Shown here in pieces: positions 44,489 to 54,259 of a stretch of 64,000 nt of DNA. The DNA is from Sedimentisphaerales bacterium (GTDB taxonomy: Bacteria; Planctomycetota; Phycisphaerae; Sedimentisphaerales; SG8-4). The notes under the pieces were generated by a model that was not told the origin of the DNA, did no database searches, and saw nothing but the letters and a program-made list of their open reading frames with translations. Location of the stretch: the NCBI GenBank assembly GCA_016928975.1, contig JAFGJR010000074.1, positions 12,884-76,883 on the forward strand. The letters are read 5' to 3'. Position numbers and translations under genes: made by a program. Position 1 is the first letter of the stretch. Each line of letters starts with the position of its first letter.

Positions 44489-45079
44489 ATGAAACGCTTT
44501 TTACTGACAATTCTTCTGGTCGGATTGCTTGTGGGACAGGCCTCCGCAGACATGGTCAAAGTGACCGACGACCTGCTCAAGGAGTTCGACACGTTTACCG
44601 TGACGACCGGTAGCGGATCCAATTTCGCGGGGCCGTTGACTGCTTACCCGTCCTGGCCGACGATGGAGGGCGACTATGGGTGGCGCGGCGAACTGGATCA
44701 TTCCAATGACACCGTGCTGATCCACGCGAGTGGCGACGCCGGCCTCAGCGGCTCCTATGATGGCTTCGCCATGACGTTCTACAACGACGATGACGACAAC
44801 TGGTCGGTTCGTCTGTATGTGAGCACGACGACCGACGGCACGCTGTATGGTGCCTGGACGACCATCTCCGGCCACCCTTATAACACACCCCCTGCCGCTT
44901 CGGCGATGGTAAGCCTCGGTTCGGCGTTCACGATGGATTCCGCCGGCGACATCGGTTTCGAGATGCGGGCTCCGTACAACGACGTGTTCCACATCTCGGC
45001 CGTGCCGCTCCCCGGCGCCATCCTGCTTGGGTTCTTGGGCCTGGGTGTAGCCGGCGCCAAGCTGCGTCGATTTGCGTGA
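44489..45079 (+). CDS. PEP-CTERM sorting domain protein (VPLPG variant)
   Basis: A 196-residue exported protein with signal peptide FLLTILLVGLLVGQASA and a beta-rich body with Ser/Thr/Asp repeats. At its C-terminus is AVPLPGAILLGFLGLGVAG followed by basic KLRR, the layout of a PEP-CTERM tail in which the motif VPLPG replaces PEP. It is the likely substrate of the exosortase 1 kb upstream. GAAGGAGAAAG lies directly upstream of ATG 44489. The body resembles no family I recognise; choice-of-anchor beta domains are common for such proteins. Confidence 0.92.
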   Translation: MKRFLLTILLVGLLVGQASADMVKVTDDLLKEFDTFTVTTGSGSNFAGPLTAYPSWPTMEGDYGWRGELDHSNDTVLIHASGDAGLSGSYDGFAMTFYNDDDDNWSVRLYVSTTTDGTLYGAWTTISGHPYNTPPAASAMVSLGSAFTMDSAGDIGFEMRAPYNDVFHISAVPLPGAILLGFLGLGVAGAKLRRFA

Positions 45080-45693
45080 TGAGGTGCGTTGCAGGGGATC
45101 CGTCGAAGGGGCTCTGCCCGGAGACGCCTCTGCTGCGTATCGGCTAACTTGCCTGGACCTCTCATGGTCCGGGAGAAGCAACGTTTTTGGCACCCGATTC
45201 CTCCGCGATTCGGGTGCTAAAAGCGTTTATAGGCGAAGCGTGGCTGGAGAGACTCAGAGCGACGATCTGCGAAGTGTAGTTGCTCTTGGGTGTTGGTAGG
45301 AACCGCCACCCGGCCTGTATCAACTCGGCCGGTCTGGTCAATGGCAGCCTGATGTGAACAACAGGATTGCCGACGAAGCCGTTCTGTGGGCTTCGCCGGC
45401 CCATGGTTCACCTTCACCTTCACGCGGCGGTGTCAAACGGGGGGGCGCATCTGGGGGTATACGGGGGTAGCGCAGCAGGTTCGCTCGCGTCACACCGGTC
45501 AATCGGATCATCGATTATCGGCCGTTCCCTGGTGGAAGTCACATGGGAGAGCCGATCCGGTGTTCCTCTGGGCCTGGAGACGGGCCTCTCCACAACCGAT
45601 CCAATCGTCCGCAATGATATGTAGTGATCTTCCAGGCTCTACGGACCGACTATATACGGGAGTCAATGGGTTGAACTTTAGGGAGGACAGGCT
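45080..45693 (+). other. Intergenic region with three hairpins
   Basis: About 614 bases without a convincing gene. Inverted repeats are GCACCCGA/TCGGGTGC (45190-45217), CCGGCC/GGCCGG (45310-45332) and GCCG-A-CGAAGCC paired with GGCTTCG-C-CGGC (45369-45400, one mismatch). None is followed by a T-run. A TATATA-like box near 45650 could be a -10 element for the TPR gene, but no good -35 was found. Confidence 0.35.
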
Positions 45694-48600
45694 ATGTCCT
45701 ATCACAACCGACGTGCGAAGATCAATGTGAAATTCCTGGTCATCCTGATCCTGATCACAGTGGCGCTTGGGACCTCCCTGGTCGCCGCTCGTCAGATTCG
45801 CAGGAACATTCTCTCGAAGGTCTCTCTGACCGCCGGAGAGGCTGCGTTTGCGAGCAAGGACTGGCCGGCTGCCTACGAGAACCTCAGGGAATACCTCGCT
45901 CGGAACCCTGACGACATGGATATCCTCAAGAAATGTGCGAAGGCCCGCCTGTCGATGCGCCCTCTGGAGCCCGAGGCGGTCGCCTGGGCGATCAGCGCCT
46001 ATCGCCTCGTTCTGCGACAGCACCCTCTTGATGAGGTTGCCTACGAGCAACTGGTCAAGCTGTACACCGGCACCCAGAACTTCGACGAGCTTGCCTACAT
46101 CACCCGGGCACGACTGGACCACGTCCCGGACGACCGACAGTCACCCCTGTGGCTGGCGGACGCACTGATCCAGCAGAACAAGCCTGACGAGGCCATTCAG
46201 GTACTGGAGCAGCTCATGGGGGCGCTCGAGCCCCTTGCGGAGAAACGCGTGGAGTATATGCAGGCCTGTGTGCGCATGAGTGGCATCGTCGCTCGTGAGA
46301 GCGGTCCCAGCGCCAAGACCAAAGCGCTGGAGTGGCTGAACAAAGCCGTGAGCTACGACCCCAACTGCGCGGAGGCTCGGGCCTATCGGGCCCGGTTCTA
46401 TCGCCTGACCCCTCAGATCCCCGGGGTGAGTGCGAGCGACCGGCTGTCGCTGGCTCGCAGAGACCTCGAGATGGCCGACGCGGCGGGCACCGACGACCCG
46501 AAGATGCGCTATTTCCTCGGCACGGAATGGGCAGCTCTTGGGCATCTCGACCGTGCTGCCATTGAGTTGCAGGCCATCGACCGGCTGTCGCTGGATACGA
46601 TCGAGAAGCAGTACTTCGATATCAATGACTGGAAGACAGCCAGATTCCTGTTTGCATCAGAGTTGGCGGCCCGCCGTGGGGCGGCGGCAGAGGCGGCCGC
46701 TCTCGCGGACGAAGCCCTGGCCACCCTCACGGAAACGAGACACAGAGTCCAGGCGCTCCCCACGGCGATCACTGCCTACGTAACCGCGGGCAAGGCCCAG
46801 GAGGCACACAAATGCCTGGACGAGTACGTGGGGATCCTCCGTTCCCGAGGCGCGACGGCAGAAACGCGGCTGAAGATGGCCTGGCTCCAGGCCCTGGTGG
46901 CCCGAGCGGAGGAGAGGTTCTATCTCCTCATCGATACTCTGCAGCCGGTGGTTGTGAATGAGACGTCGCATCCCGAGCTGTGGCGATTGCTGGCCGAAGC
47001 CTACAGTCGAACCGACCAGCCCAGGCGAGCGGTCGACGCGTTAGTCCGATATCTTCGCAGCGATCCGCAGAACCCGGAGATGATGCTGCAACTGACGCGA
47101 GAGTACCTGAGACTGCGGGACTGGAACAAAGCGTTTGAAGCGGCGAGACTCGCGGAACCTCTGAGACCGATGGACACCGTGGTGAAGCTGCTTCGTATTG
47201 AGGCGAGCGTCTACGTGACGGCCGAGCAACCGCAGGAGAAAGTGGATACGGCGAAGCTCCAAGAGTACTCCGCCGAGTTGTCGAGACTGCGCCAGGAGCA
47301 TCCTGCCGACGTGGATATTCGTCTGCTCCAGGCACTTGTTGCCAACTACCTCGGGCAACCCGACAAGGCGGAGAGCGAGTTGAAACAGGCGATCCAGGAA
47401 TGCAAGGATCCGCTGAGGGCGGAGATGGAGCTGGCGCGGCACTACTACCGACACAAGCGCATGGCGGACGCGATCGCCGCTTACCGGGCCTCGTGCAAGA
47501 ACCATTCCGAGCTGGCCGAGCCGTGGGTTTCGCTGTCGAACCTGTACGTGGCCAATGAGGACTATTCGTCCGCTCGGGATTGCCTGCGCGAGGGATTGAA
47601 GTCCGTCGTCGGCACGTGGGAGGAGCGGTCTGTGTCGATGGCACTTGGCTTGTTGGAGATCACGCACGGTGATCGGGCAGCCGGGATACAGGTCCTCAAC
47701 GAGTTAATCGCGAGCAGGCCGGATGAAGTCCGCGCTCGATCCCTGCTTCTGAGTACTCGTGAAGTCCAGCAGGACCGGGCTGCCTCCGAGAAGCTGATTG
47801 CCGAACTGCGGCAGGCGGAAGGCGAGAGCGGGCGCCTGTGGCGCCTGCATCAGGCGTCCTTGTGGCTCTCCTCTGACGATTGGAGGTCCAAGCAGGCGGA
47901 GGTCACCAATCTGCTCCAGTACTGCATCGATTCGGACCCGGAATGGTCGTCTCCGGTGCTGCTGCTGGCGGGGATGTACGAGAAGCTGGGGGATGCCAGA
48001 CGCGCCGAAGACGTCTGTCGGCAGGCGCTGGTTCGCAACCCGTCCGCCACCGATGTGACGGACAAGCTGCTGGCCCTTCTGGAGAACCAGGGCCGTTTCT
48101 CCGATGCGGAGAGGGTCCTTGCGGAAATGGAAACGAATCCCCAAGTTGCTGGCACCTGGCGCATTCGAATGGCGATGCGGTCGGGGGATTTCGCCCGGGC
48201 CATCGAAGAGCTGAAGCTCAGGGCCTCCAACGACGCCCGGGACGCGAACTCCCGAATTCAACTGGCGAGGCTCGTCTACTGGCAGACCAAGGATGTCGAC
48301 CAGGCGCTTGGCTATCTGAAGGAGGCGGAAGCCACCGCGTCGGATCTGTTCGCGCTGACGGGTGTGAAAGCCTCGATCTTGAGAGCGGAAGGTCGGGCGG
48401 CGGAGGTCCAGCAACTCCTCGACGACTACGTGGCCGGGCATGGGGACTTCAACGCCCATCTTCTGCGCGCCTCCAATCGCGCCCGGGACGGTCAGTTCGA
48501 GCTGGCAGAGAGCGACTACAAGAAGCTGACGTCCTTCGCCGACAATGGAGCCGCCGGGTATCTCCTGTTGGGCAACTTCTACGCGGGCAACAAGCGGATC

Positions 48601-50100
48601 GACCAGGCTATCGCATCTCTCGAGGAAGGCTCGAACATCTATCCCGCGGATTCGAGACTGAAACGACGCACGATCCAGTTGCTGCTTCTGCGCGGTCAAC
48701 CCCAGGATCGGCAACGAGCAGACGAAATTCTCACGGCGATGGAACAGCAACTGCCGCACGATCCTGAACTACTGCAATTCCGGGCCTTATGCCTGCTGGC
48801 GGAACCGGGACCGCAATCCGTCCGAGCCGCTCGAGGGAAGCTGGAAGAGGCGGTCAAGCTGGAGCCGACCGCGGTGGAGGGCCATCTTCTGTTGATCGGC
48901 ATGGCCATGGAGGCGGGAGAATACGAGAATGCCCGCGACTCTGCCATCCGGGCTCTGGGTGCCAATCCCAACAATGCGGCCCTGCTGACCGTCCGGAGCA
49001 AAGCAGAGCTTGCCCTGAAGAATCCTCGCATCGCGCTGGACTTGGTGCATCTGGCCCTCCAGGCCGACCCGAACAACACGGACGTGATGGACGTCCTTGT
49101 GGGAATCGGGGTCAGCGAGGAAGACAACAAGGTACTCAAAGAGGCCCTGACACGAATCGAAGCGGGTCTTGCGCGCCACCCGCAGGATGAGAAGCTGATG
49201 CTTCTGCGAACCCGCACACTGACCGCGATCGGGATGTCGAAGCAGGGAATCCCGGAGTTGGAAGCCTATTGTCGGACCGAGGACGGAAGTCACAGCGTCG
49301 CGGCCCTTGTCCGACTCGCGGACCTGTATCGCCTCGCCGGCGACGTGGATCGGGCCGGACAGTGCATCGAGCGGGCCCGGCAGGTGGATCCGAGCAGTCA
49401 GACGGTAGTGCACGCCCGGCTGCTCTGGCTGGTGGCGCAGAAGCGGTGGGGGGATCTGGCAAACATCAGTTCCGAGTATCTCTCGGCCAAGCCGCAGGAT
49501 GTGACCCTCGTGCGGAACGCTGCGCTTGTGCTGGCTGCCTCTGACTCGATCGAGATGCGAAAGGAGGCCGTGAAGCTCTTCGAGCAGGCGATCGCTCTGT
49601 CGCCGCTGTCGATCGATGCGCGTCTCGGCCTCGGTTCGTGTCTCTATCAGACGGGCGAAGCCGAGCGGGCGGAGAAGACCTACCGCGGACTGCTCAGCGA
49701 GTACCCGAACGATACGCGCATCCTCAACGACCTTGCCTGGATTCTGCAGGAGCACTATCATCAGTACGCGGAAGCACTGACGCTCGCGGACAAGGGGCTG
49801 AATCTCGCGCCCGATGATGTGCATCTGTTGGATACGCGCGGTACAATCCTGTCCAACACGACGGATCGACTTGCCGATGCGAAGAAGGATTTTGAAAGAC
49901 TGGTGGCGCTGTCGTCCGGCGATACGGAACGGCAAGCCAAGGCGTTGCTGCAACTGGGCCGCGTCTGCGCCAAGCTCAACGAGCTCCCGCAGGCGAAGGA
50001 ACACCTGGAACGCGCGTTGCAGATCGATCGAAGGGCGGGGGTTTTCACGCAGGAGGAACGGTCGGAGATCACGAGAATTGTCCAGCGGTGCGGGACCTGA
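45694..50100 (+). CDS. Giant TPR-repeat protein, PrsT-like
   Basis: A 1468-residue protein with one N-terminal membrane anchor (KFLVILILITVALGTSLVAA) and then tetratricopeptide repeats across nearly its whole length. Examples are EAAFASKDWPAAYENLREYL, DKGLNLAPDDVHLLDTRGTI and KEHLERALQIDRRAG. PEP-CTERM loci in other bacteria often carry a large TPR lipoprotein (PrsT); this one is longer and has a membrane anchor rather than a lipobox. It probably faces the periplasm and scaffolds EPS or exosortase complexes. AGGGAGG lies upstream of ATG 45694. Confidence 0.87.
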   Translation: MSYHNRRAKINVKFLVILILITVALGTSLVAARQIRRNILSKVSLTAGEAAFASKDWPAAYENLREYLARNPDDMDILKKCAKARLSMRPLEPEAVAWAISAYRLVLRQHPLDEVAYEQLVKLYTGTQNFDELAYITRARLDHVPDDRQSPLWLADALIQQNKPDEAIQVLEQLMGALEPLAEKRVEYMQACVRMSGIVARESGPSAKTKALEWLNKAVSYDPNCAEARAYRARFYRLTPQIPGVSASDRLSLARRDLEMADAAGTDDPKMRYFLGTEWAALGHLDRAAIELQAIDRLSLDTIEKQYFDINDWKTARFLFASELAARRGAAAEAAALADEALATLTETRHRVQALPTAITAYVTAGKAQEAHKCLDEYVGILRSRGATAETRLKMAWLQALVARAEERFYLLIDTLQPVVVNETSHPELWRLLAEAYSRTDQPRRAVDALVRYLRSDPQNPEMMLQLTREYLRLRDWNKAFEAARLAEPLRPMDTVVKLLRIEASVYVTAEQPQEKVDTAKLQEYSAELSRLRQEHPADVDIRLLQALVANYLGQPDKAESELKQAIQECKDPLRAEMELARHYYRHKRMADAIAAYRASCKNHSELAEPWVSLSNLYVANEDYSSARDCLREGLKSVVGTWEERSVSMALGLLEITHGDRAAGIQVLNELIASRPDEVRARSLLLSTREVQQDRAASEKLIAELRQAEGESGRLWRLHQASLWLSSDDWRSKQAEVTNLLQYCIDSDPEWSSPVLLLAGMYEKLGDARRAEDVCRQALVRNPSATDVTDKLLALLENQGRFSDAERVLAEMETNPQVAGTWRIRMAMRSGDFARAIEELKLRASNDARDANSRIQLARLVYWQTKDVDQALGYLKEAEATASDLFALTGVKASILRAEGRAAEVQQLLDDYVAGHGDFNAHLLRASNRARDGQFELAESDYKKLTSFADNGAAGYLLLGNFYAGNKRIDQAIASLEEGSNIYPADSRLKRRTIQLLLLRGQPQDRQRADEILTAMEQQLPHDPELLQFRALCLLAEPGPQSVRAARGKLEEAVKLEPTAVEGHLLLIGMAMEAGEYENARDSAIRALGANPNNAALLTVRSKAELALKNPRIALDLVHLALQADPNNTDVMDVLVGIGVSEEDNKVLKEALTRIEAGLARHPQDEKLMLLRTRTLTAIGMSKQGIPELEAYCRTEDGSHSVAALVRLADLYRLAGDVDRAGQCIERARQVDPSSQTVVHARLLWLVAQKRWGDLANISSEYLSAKPQDVTLVRNAALVLAASDSIEMRKEAVKLFEQAIALSPLSIDARLGLGSCLYQTGEAERAEKTYRGLLSEYPNDTRILNDLAWILQEHYHQYAEALTLADKGLNLAPDDVHLLDTRGTILSNTTDRLADAKKDFERLVALSSGDTERQAKALLQLGRVCAKLNELPQAKEHLERALQIDRRAGVFTQEERSEITRIVQRCGT

Positions 50101-50118
50101 TAGTCGGAGCGACGCGGC

Positions 50119-50898
50119 GTGACGGGCATGGTTGTGGCCAAATCGCTCGCTGCGCCGGTCATGTGGGTACTGATCCTGCTGGCGATCGGACTGGGGCTGT
50201 CGAGGTGGAAGCGACGTACGTCCTGTCCGGCGATCGGATGGTGGGCGGTCCTGGCGGGCATGCTGGTGCTGCTGGGGTTCAGTCTGCGACCGGTGTCGGA
50301 ACTGCTGACGTACTCCCTGGAATCGAGGTACGCCCCTGCGGCGATGGAAGAGCTCCGGGGTCTCGATGTCCTGGTCATCCTCGGCGGCGGCCTGCACGCT
50401 TCCGGAGGACTTCGCACGCAGGCCGATCTGGCCGGGCCAGCACATTCCCGTGCGTATCACGGCATCCGCCTGTTCAACGAAAGCGGCGCCGGTCTGCTGG
50501 CCCTGTGCGGGGGCGGGTTCGGCGAGCAGGCCGACAGTGAAGCGGAAGCGATGAAGGCCATGGCCCTGCAGATGGGCGTCTCCCAGGACAGGATTCTGAC
50601 GGAGACGAGATCGCTCAACACGAGACAGAACGCCGCCTTCCTGGCCGACTTGCTCCCCAGGGGAACAGGCCGGAGGATCGCCCTGGTGACATCCGCCACA
50701 CACATGCTTCGCTCCCAGCGGGTGTTCCGCAGGCAGTTCCCCGACGATGTCATCGTGCCGGTCCCCGTCAACTACACGTACGACTCGCTGGTGTGGTCGC
50801 CGAGGACCTTTCTTCCCTCCGTGGACGCTCTCCAGGAGAGCACGATCGCCTTGCACGAATGGTTCGGCCTCCTCTGGTGCTCGCTTCGGGACCGGTGA
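50119..50898 (+). CDS. YdcF/ElyC-like (DUF218) protein
   Basis: A 259-residue protein with two N-terminal membrane segments and a Rossmann-like DUF218 domain. The signatures are VLVILGGGLHASGG, ESGAGLLALCGGG and TSATHMLRSQRVF. Members of this family in E. coli (ElyC, SanA) are linked to envelope and peptidoglycan or polysaccharide assembly; their chemistry is not settled. It follows the TPR gene by 18 bases. GTG 50119 or ATG 50128 are both possible starts. Confidence 0.87.
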   Translation: MTGMVVAKSLAAPVMWVLILLAIGLGLSRWKRRTSCPAIGWWAVLAGMLVLLGFSLRPVSELLTYSLESRYAPAAMEELRGLDVLVILGGGLHASGGLRTQADLAGPAHSRAYHGIRLFNESGAGLLALCGGGFGEQADSEAEAMKAMALQMGVSQDRILTETRSLNTRQNAAFLADLLPRGTGRRIALVTSATHMLRSQRVFRRQFPDDVIVPVPVNYTYDSLVWSPRTFLPSVDALQESTIALHEWFGLLWCSLRDR

Positions 50899-51054
50899 CG
50901 CCGCGGTGCTTTTCTCCTCCCTCACAGGATCACAATCCCTTCTTCTGTGGCCACTTCACGAGTACAATAGCCCGTCGTATCGGCCGTCTGCGCCTCTGAC
51001 GAGGCCGGAGCTTTGTGAACGCGGGTGATTGCAGCGCTGTGAAGGAGACGAATC

Positions 51055-52197
51055 ATGAATCGTGCGCGACCGGGTTGGATCCCAGGGGTGTGTCTCGGCG
51101 TTCTGGCGGGGCTGCTGTCCGGCGGCGCCGCATGTCCGGCGGGCGAGCCGGCCTCGCCGGAGACGTTGTTGCTCAAGGACTTTCGCCCCACGTCCGTCTA
51201 TCGGATCCCCCAGACGGTGGTGGAGAAGGCCAGGTGCCTTGCGATCGACATGCACGCCCACGTGTATGCGAAGACGCCGGAACAGGTGGCCGAGTGGATC
51301 CGTCTGATGGACCGGGCGGGAGTGCAGAAGGTGATCGTCATGACGCAGGCGACCGGCCAGCGGTTCGACGACATCCACGCGCTGTATGCCCGGCACCCGG
51401 ATCGATTCGAGGTCTGGTGCGGATTGGACTATACCGGATATGACAAGCCCGGTTTCGGCCCGGCGGCCGTCCGGGAGCTCGAACGCTGCTACAAGGTCGG
51501 GGCACGCGGCGTCGGCGAGCTCGGCGACAAGGGCAAGGGCCTGTTCTACAGCCGGCCTCCGGCGTGGGGAATGCACCCCGACGATCCGCGCATGGACCCG
51601 TTGTTCGAGAAGTGCGCGGAGCTGAAGATGCCCGTGAATATCCATGTTGCAGATCCATATTGGATGTATTTGCCGATGGACGCCCACAACGACGGGCTGA
51701 TGAACGCCTACCAATGGCGGCTGGACAATCAGCCCGGCATCGTCGGCCTGGAGGGCATGGTGGACATCCTCGATCGGACCGTGGCGCGACATCCCAAGAC
51801 CACCTTCATCGCCTGCCACTTCGCCAACTGCTGCTACAACCTCAGCCGGCTGGGCGAGCTGTTGGACACGCACCCCAACCTGTACGCGGACATCTCCGCC
51901 CGGTACGCGGAGACCGCGGCGATTCCCCGCTTCGCCGCTGCGTTCTACGAGAAGTACCAGGACCGGCTCGTCTACGGGACCGACATGAACGCCAGCATGG
52001 ACGTGTACCGTCTCACGTTCCGCGTCCTGGAATCGGCGGACGAGCACTTCTACGCCTGGAGTCACTCCAGCTACCACTGGCCGCTCTACGGCCTGGCCCT
52101 GAGCGACGAGGTCCTGCAAAAGGTCTACCGTGCCAACGCCTTGAAGATCCTGCAATCGCAGGATTCCCACCCTGCGCCCGGAGCGACGAAACCGTAG
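51055..52197 (+). CDS. Secreted amidohydrolase-family metal hydrolase
   Basis: A 380-residue protein with a signal peptide (VCLGVLAGLLSGGAACPAG). The metal-binding AIDMHAHVYA (H67, H69) marks the amidohydrolase 2 group. FIACHFANCC and LVYGTDMNASMD supply later metal-ligand and Asp motifs. The natural substrate is unknown; members decarboxylate or hydrolyse small molecules. Its promoter was not identified with confidence. It begins 156 bases after the YdcF-like gene and is the last + strand gene before the minus-strand block. Confidence 0.83.
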   Translation: MNRARPGWIPGVCLGVLAGLLSGGAACPAGEPASPETLLLKDFRPTSVYRIPQTVVEKARCLAIDMHAHVYAKTPEQVAEWIRLMDRAGVQKVIVMTQATGQRFDDIHALYARHPDRFEVWCGLDYTGYDKPGFGPAAVRELERCYKVGARGVGELGDKGKGLFYSRPPAWGMHPDDPRMDPLFEKCAELKMPVNIHVADPYWMYLPMDAHNDGLMNAYQWRLDNQPGIVGLEGMVDILDRTVARHPKTTFIACHFANCCYNLSRLGELLDTHPNLYADISARYAETAAIPRFAAAFYEKYQDRLVYGTDMNASMDVYRLTFRVLESADEHFYAWSHSSYHWPLYGLALSDEVLQKVYRANALKILQSQDSHPAPGATKP

Positions 52198-52237
52198 CCA
52201 AAATCGGCAATCCGAAATCCAGAATCCGCAATCGTGT

Positions 52238-53242
52238 TCAGTCCAGGCGGAACACACCTTCCTCCATGATGGCCTGGCCGTCCACGTGGATCGACGGCTT
52301 GATGATCACCCCATCGACGTGGGCTTTGCTGTCCCACGTGGCGCCGGTCTTGCCGGGGTAGGGACTGCCGAAAGCGATGTGGATGCCGGGGAACTTCTCG
52401 TCCTGGAGCAGGTTATAGATGAGCCGGGTCAGGCCGGTATTGGTCCCGATGGCGAACTCGCCCACCCGGCTGCTGTTCTCGTCGGTCTCGAAGACGTATC
52501 TGTCATATTCCTGGCGAAGCTGCTCGTTCTTGCATTGAAGGGTCTCGCGGAGGGCGCGGCCGTTCCGGACCTGCACGCGGATCGGCGTGTCCTCGAGCGA
52601 ACCGTACCGTTCCGTGAAGAAATCCCCGAGGCAGCCGTCGATGACGACCATGCCGTTGAGGTCGGCGGGGCAGGTGAACACCTCCCCGTCGGGCAGGTTC
52701 GTCCAGTGCTTTGGCCGGATGTCGCCGTCGCTGACGATCCACTTCAGTGCGGGGCTGAACCGACCCGTGAAATCGCTGCCTGTGTCCGTCACGACGCGGA
52801 TCTCTTTCGCGTCGCGAACCCTCTCGTAGACCAGCTTGCTGATCCGCTGAATCTCCTTGTAATCGCTGCACATGCCGTCCTTCATGATCTCGGGGGTGAT
52901 CCCGATCATGTGAGCGTGGCGGAGCTTCGGATTGGCGTCGATCACCTTGAGCATTGGCTGCCGGAAGGTTGCCAGCTCGCCCTTGGCGCCCTGGGCGGCG
53001 AAGATGCTGACGTCGGCGTTCTTGAGAGCGTCGGCGATGGCCTGTGGGAATCGGATCGGTCGCTGGCCGAAATCCTCCATCGTGAACGACTGGATATCGC
53101 CGGTGAGCTTCTCCACGCCGCGCCGAAGGGCCAGGCCGATGTCCATCGTCTCTTTGTCCGTGATGATGACGGCCTGGTCGCCCGGCTGGACCTTCAGGCA
53201 GTTCTCCACCGCCTGCCTCACGCCTTCCGCAATCGTTCCCAT
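52238..53242 (-). CDS. M29-like aminopeptidase
   Basis: The 334-residue protein resembles thermophilic M29 metallo-aminopeptidases. DGEVFTCPADLNGMVVIDG and RVGEFAIGTNTGL hold the Glu ligands. HIAFGSPYPGKTGATWDSKA and HVDGVIIKPSIHVDG contain His/Asp ligands in the usual order. It would remove N-terminal residues from peptides in the cytoplasm. The start is ATG at 53242, with AAGGAG just upstream on the minus strand. The open frame extends further into repeat sequence, but that part is spurious. Confidence 0.85.
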   Translation of the reverse strand: MGTIAEGVRQAVENCLKVQPGDQAVIITDKETMDIGLALRRGVEKLTGDIQSFTMEDFGQRPIRFPQAIADALKNADVSIFAAQGAKGELATFRQPMLKVIDANPKLRHAHMIGITPEIMKDGMCSDYKEIQRISKLVYERVRDAKEIRVVTDTGSDFTGRFSPALKWIVSDGDIRPKHWTNLPDGEVFTCPADLNGMVVIDGCLGDFFTERYGSLEDTPIRVQVRNGRALRETLQCKNEQLRQEYDRYVFETDENSSRVGEFAIGTNTGLTRLIYNLLQDEKFPGIHIAFGSPYPGKTGATWDSKAHVDGVIIKPSIHVDGQAIMEEGVFRLD

Positions 53243-53398
53243 GTCCTTGTCTCCTTCGCGCGCCAGTACGATCCCCGACGAGACGCCGTGAGTCTCCCCG
53301 ACACCCCCGCCCGTGAGCCCTGATTCTACGTCCGCTGCCCCCCGCCGGCAAGGGCCTTGGCGCCATTTCAGTCGCGCGGCGAGCGTAAGACAACGGCA

Positions 53399-54046
53399 AT
53401 TGGCTTTGTTTCGCACGCCGAGCCTGAGTCCGTTCCACTCGACACTTCACACTTCGAACTTGACACCTCCCCGATTGGCTTTGTTTCACACGCCGGGTCA
53501 TCCACGATGTAGCCCAGCCGCCCTCGGCTGGGATCACGGGCCTCACCCCCGAGGGCGGGGGTGCTACCTGGCACTTCCTCCGATTGGCTTTGTTTCACAG
53601 ACCGAGTCATCCACGATGTAGCCCAGCCGCCCTCGGCTGGGGTCACGGGCCTCACCCCCGAGGGCGGGGGTGCCACCGGACACTTCCTCCAAATGGGTTT
53701 GTTTCGCACACGCGTCCCCGTTCGCAGTGACGCCGTGAGGCGTTTCAGTGGCATGGGCGTCTCGCCCATGAATGACAGTCACGGGCAAAGCTTGCCCTCG
53801 CGAAGGCGGGGGATGCCCGTGCTACGGGATGCCCTTGCGGGCACACTACAAGCGGCCTCGGCCGGCTGGATTGGCTTTGTTTCGCACGCCGAGCCTGAGT
53901 CGGTCCCACTTGACACTTCCCCGATTGGCTTTGTTTCACACGCCGGGTCAGCCACGATGTAGCCCAGCCGCCCTCGGCTGGGGTCATGGGGCTCACCCCC
54001 GAGGGCGGGGGTGCTACCTGCTACCTCCCCGATTGGCTTTGTTTCG
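53399..54046. repeat. Hairpin-rich repeat array (GATTGGCTTTGTTTC units)
   Basis: Seven copies of GATTGGCTTTGTTTCRC lie near 53399, 53473, 53582, 53692 (degenerate), 53869, 53933 and 54031. Three copies (starting 53473, 53582 and 53933) carry a longer module. In it CCCAGCCG/CGGCTGGG forms hairpin 1, CACCCCCG/CGGGGGTG forms hairpin 2, and flanking GTAGC...GCTAC can close an outer stem, giving a branched structure. In the second copy the outer stem is mutated (GCCAC). An unrelated hairpin, CATGGGCG/CGCCCATG, lies at 53752-53770. Such repeats occur in planctomycete genomes and make spurious open frames. Confidence 0.8.
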
Positions 54047-54190
54047 CCGGTCGAGTCCTCCGCGATGAGGTCCGAACAGGCCGTGCTTGACGGCATTCTG
54101 TGGGACGATGGCCTTGCCGGTTTTGGTGCGAGGCCCGGTGCTCTTTTGTGCATTGGCTCGATTCGCGGCGATCTGTGCTTCCATCGTCAT
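54014..54190 (-). pseudogene. Truncated gene of the NRANAQKSTGPRT family
   Basis: A 58-codon frame starts MTMEAQIAANRANAQ and continues with KSTGPRTKTGKAIVPQNAVK, the N-terminal signature of a planctomycete protein family normally much longer. After residue 44 it runs into RRNKANRGGSR, which is encoded by the reverse strand of the repeat copy at 54031. The repeat has therefore replaced the rest of the gene. GGAGGG lies about eight bases before the ATG. An intact promoter lies upstream. Confidence 0.65.
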
Positions 54191-54259
54191 GGGCGTGCCC
54201 TCCAAAAAACCGAGGATTCACAGGGTGTTATTCACGATTTACAGATATGTTGTATGGAC

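Noticed and set aside
48787..50925. Long open frame on the minus strand opposite the TPR gene
   Set aside because: It mirrors the codon structure of the TPR gene, is rich in Arg and Pro, and has no family features or ribosome site.
52286..53323. 345-codon + strand frame opposite the M29-like gene
   Set aside because: The minus strand has the peptidase motifs and a good ribosome site.
53243..53416. N-terminal extension of the M29-like gene (MRNKANCRC...)
   Set aside because: These codons come from the repeat unit and lie upstream of the real ATG with AAGGAG.
53399..54046. CRISPR array
   Set aside because: Repeat units vary in length, are themselves hairpins, and have no constant-length spacers or cas genes.
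53313..54068. Several short proteins with repeated KQSQ, CETKPI and GRDAHAT-like strings
   Set aside because: They are translations of the hairpin repeats, common false genes in planctomycetes.
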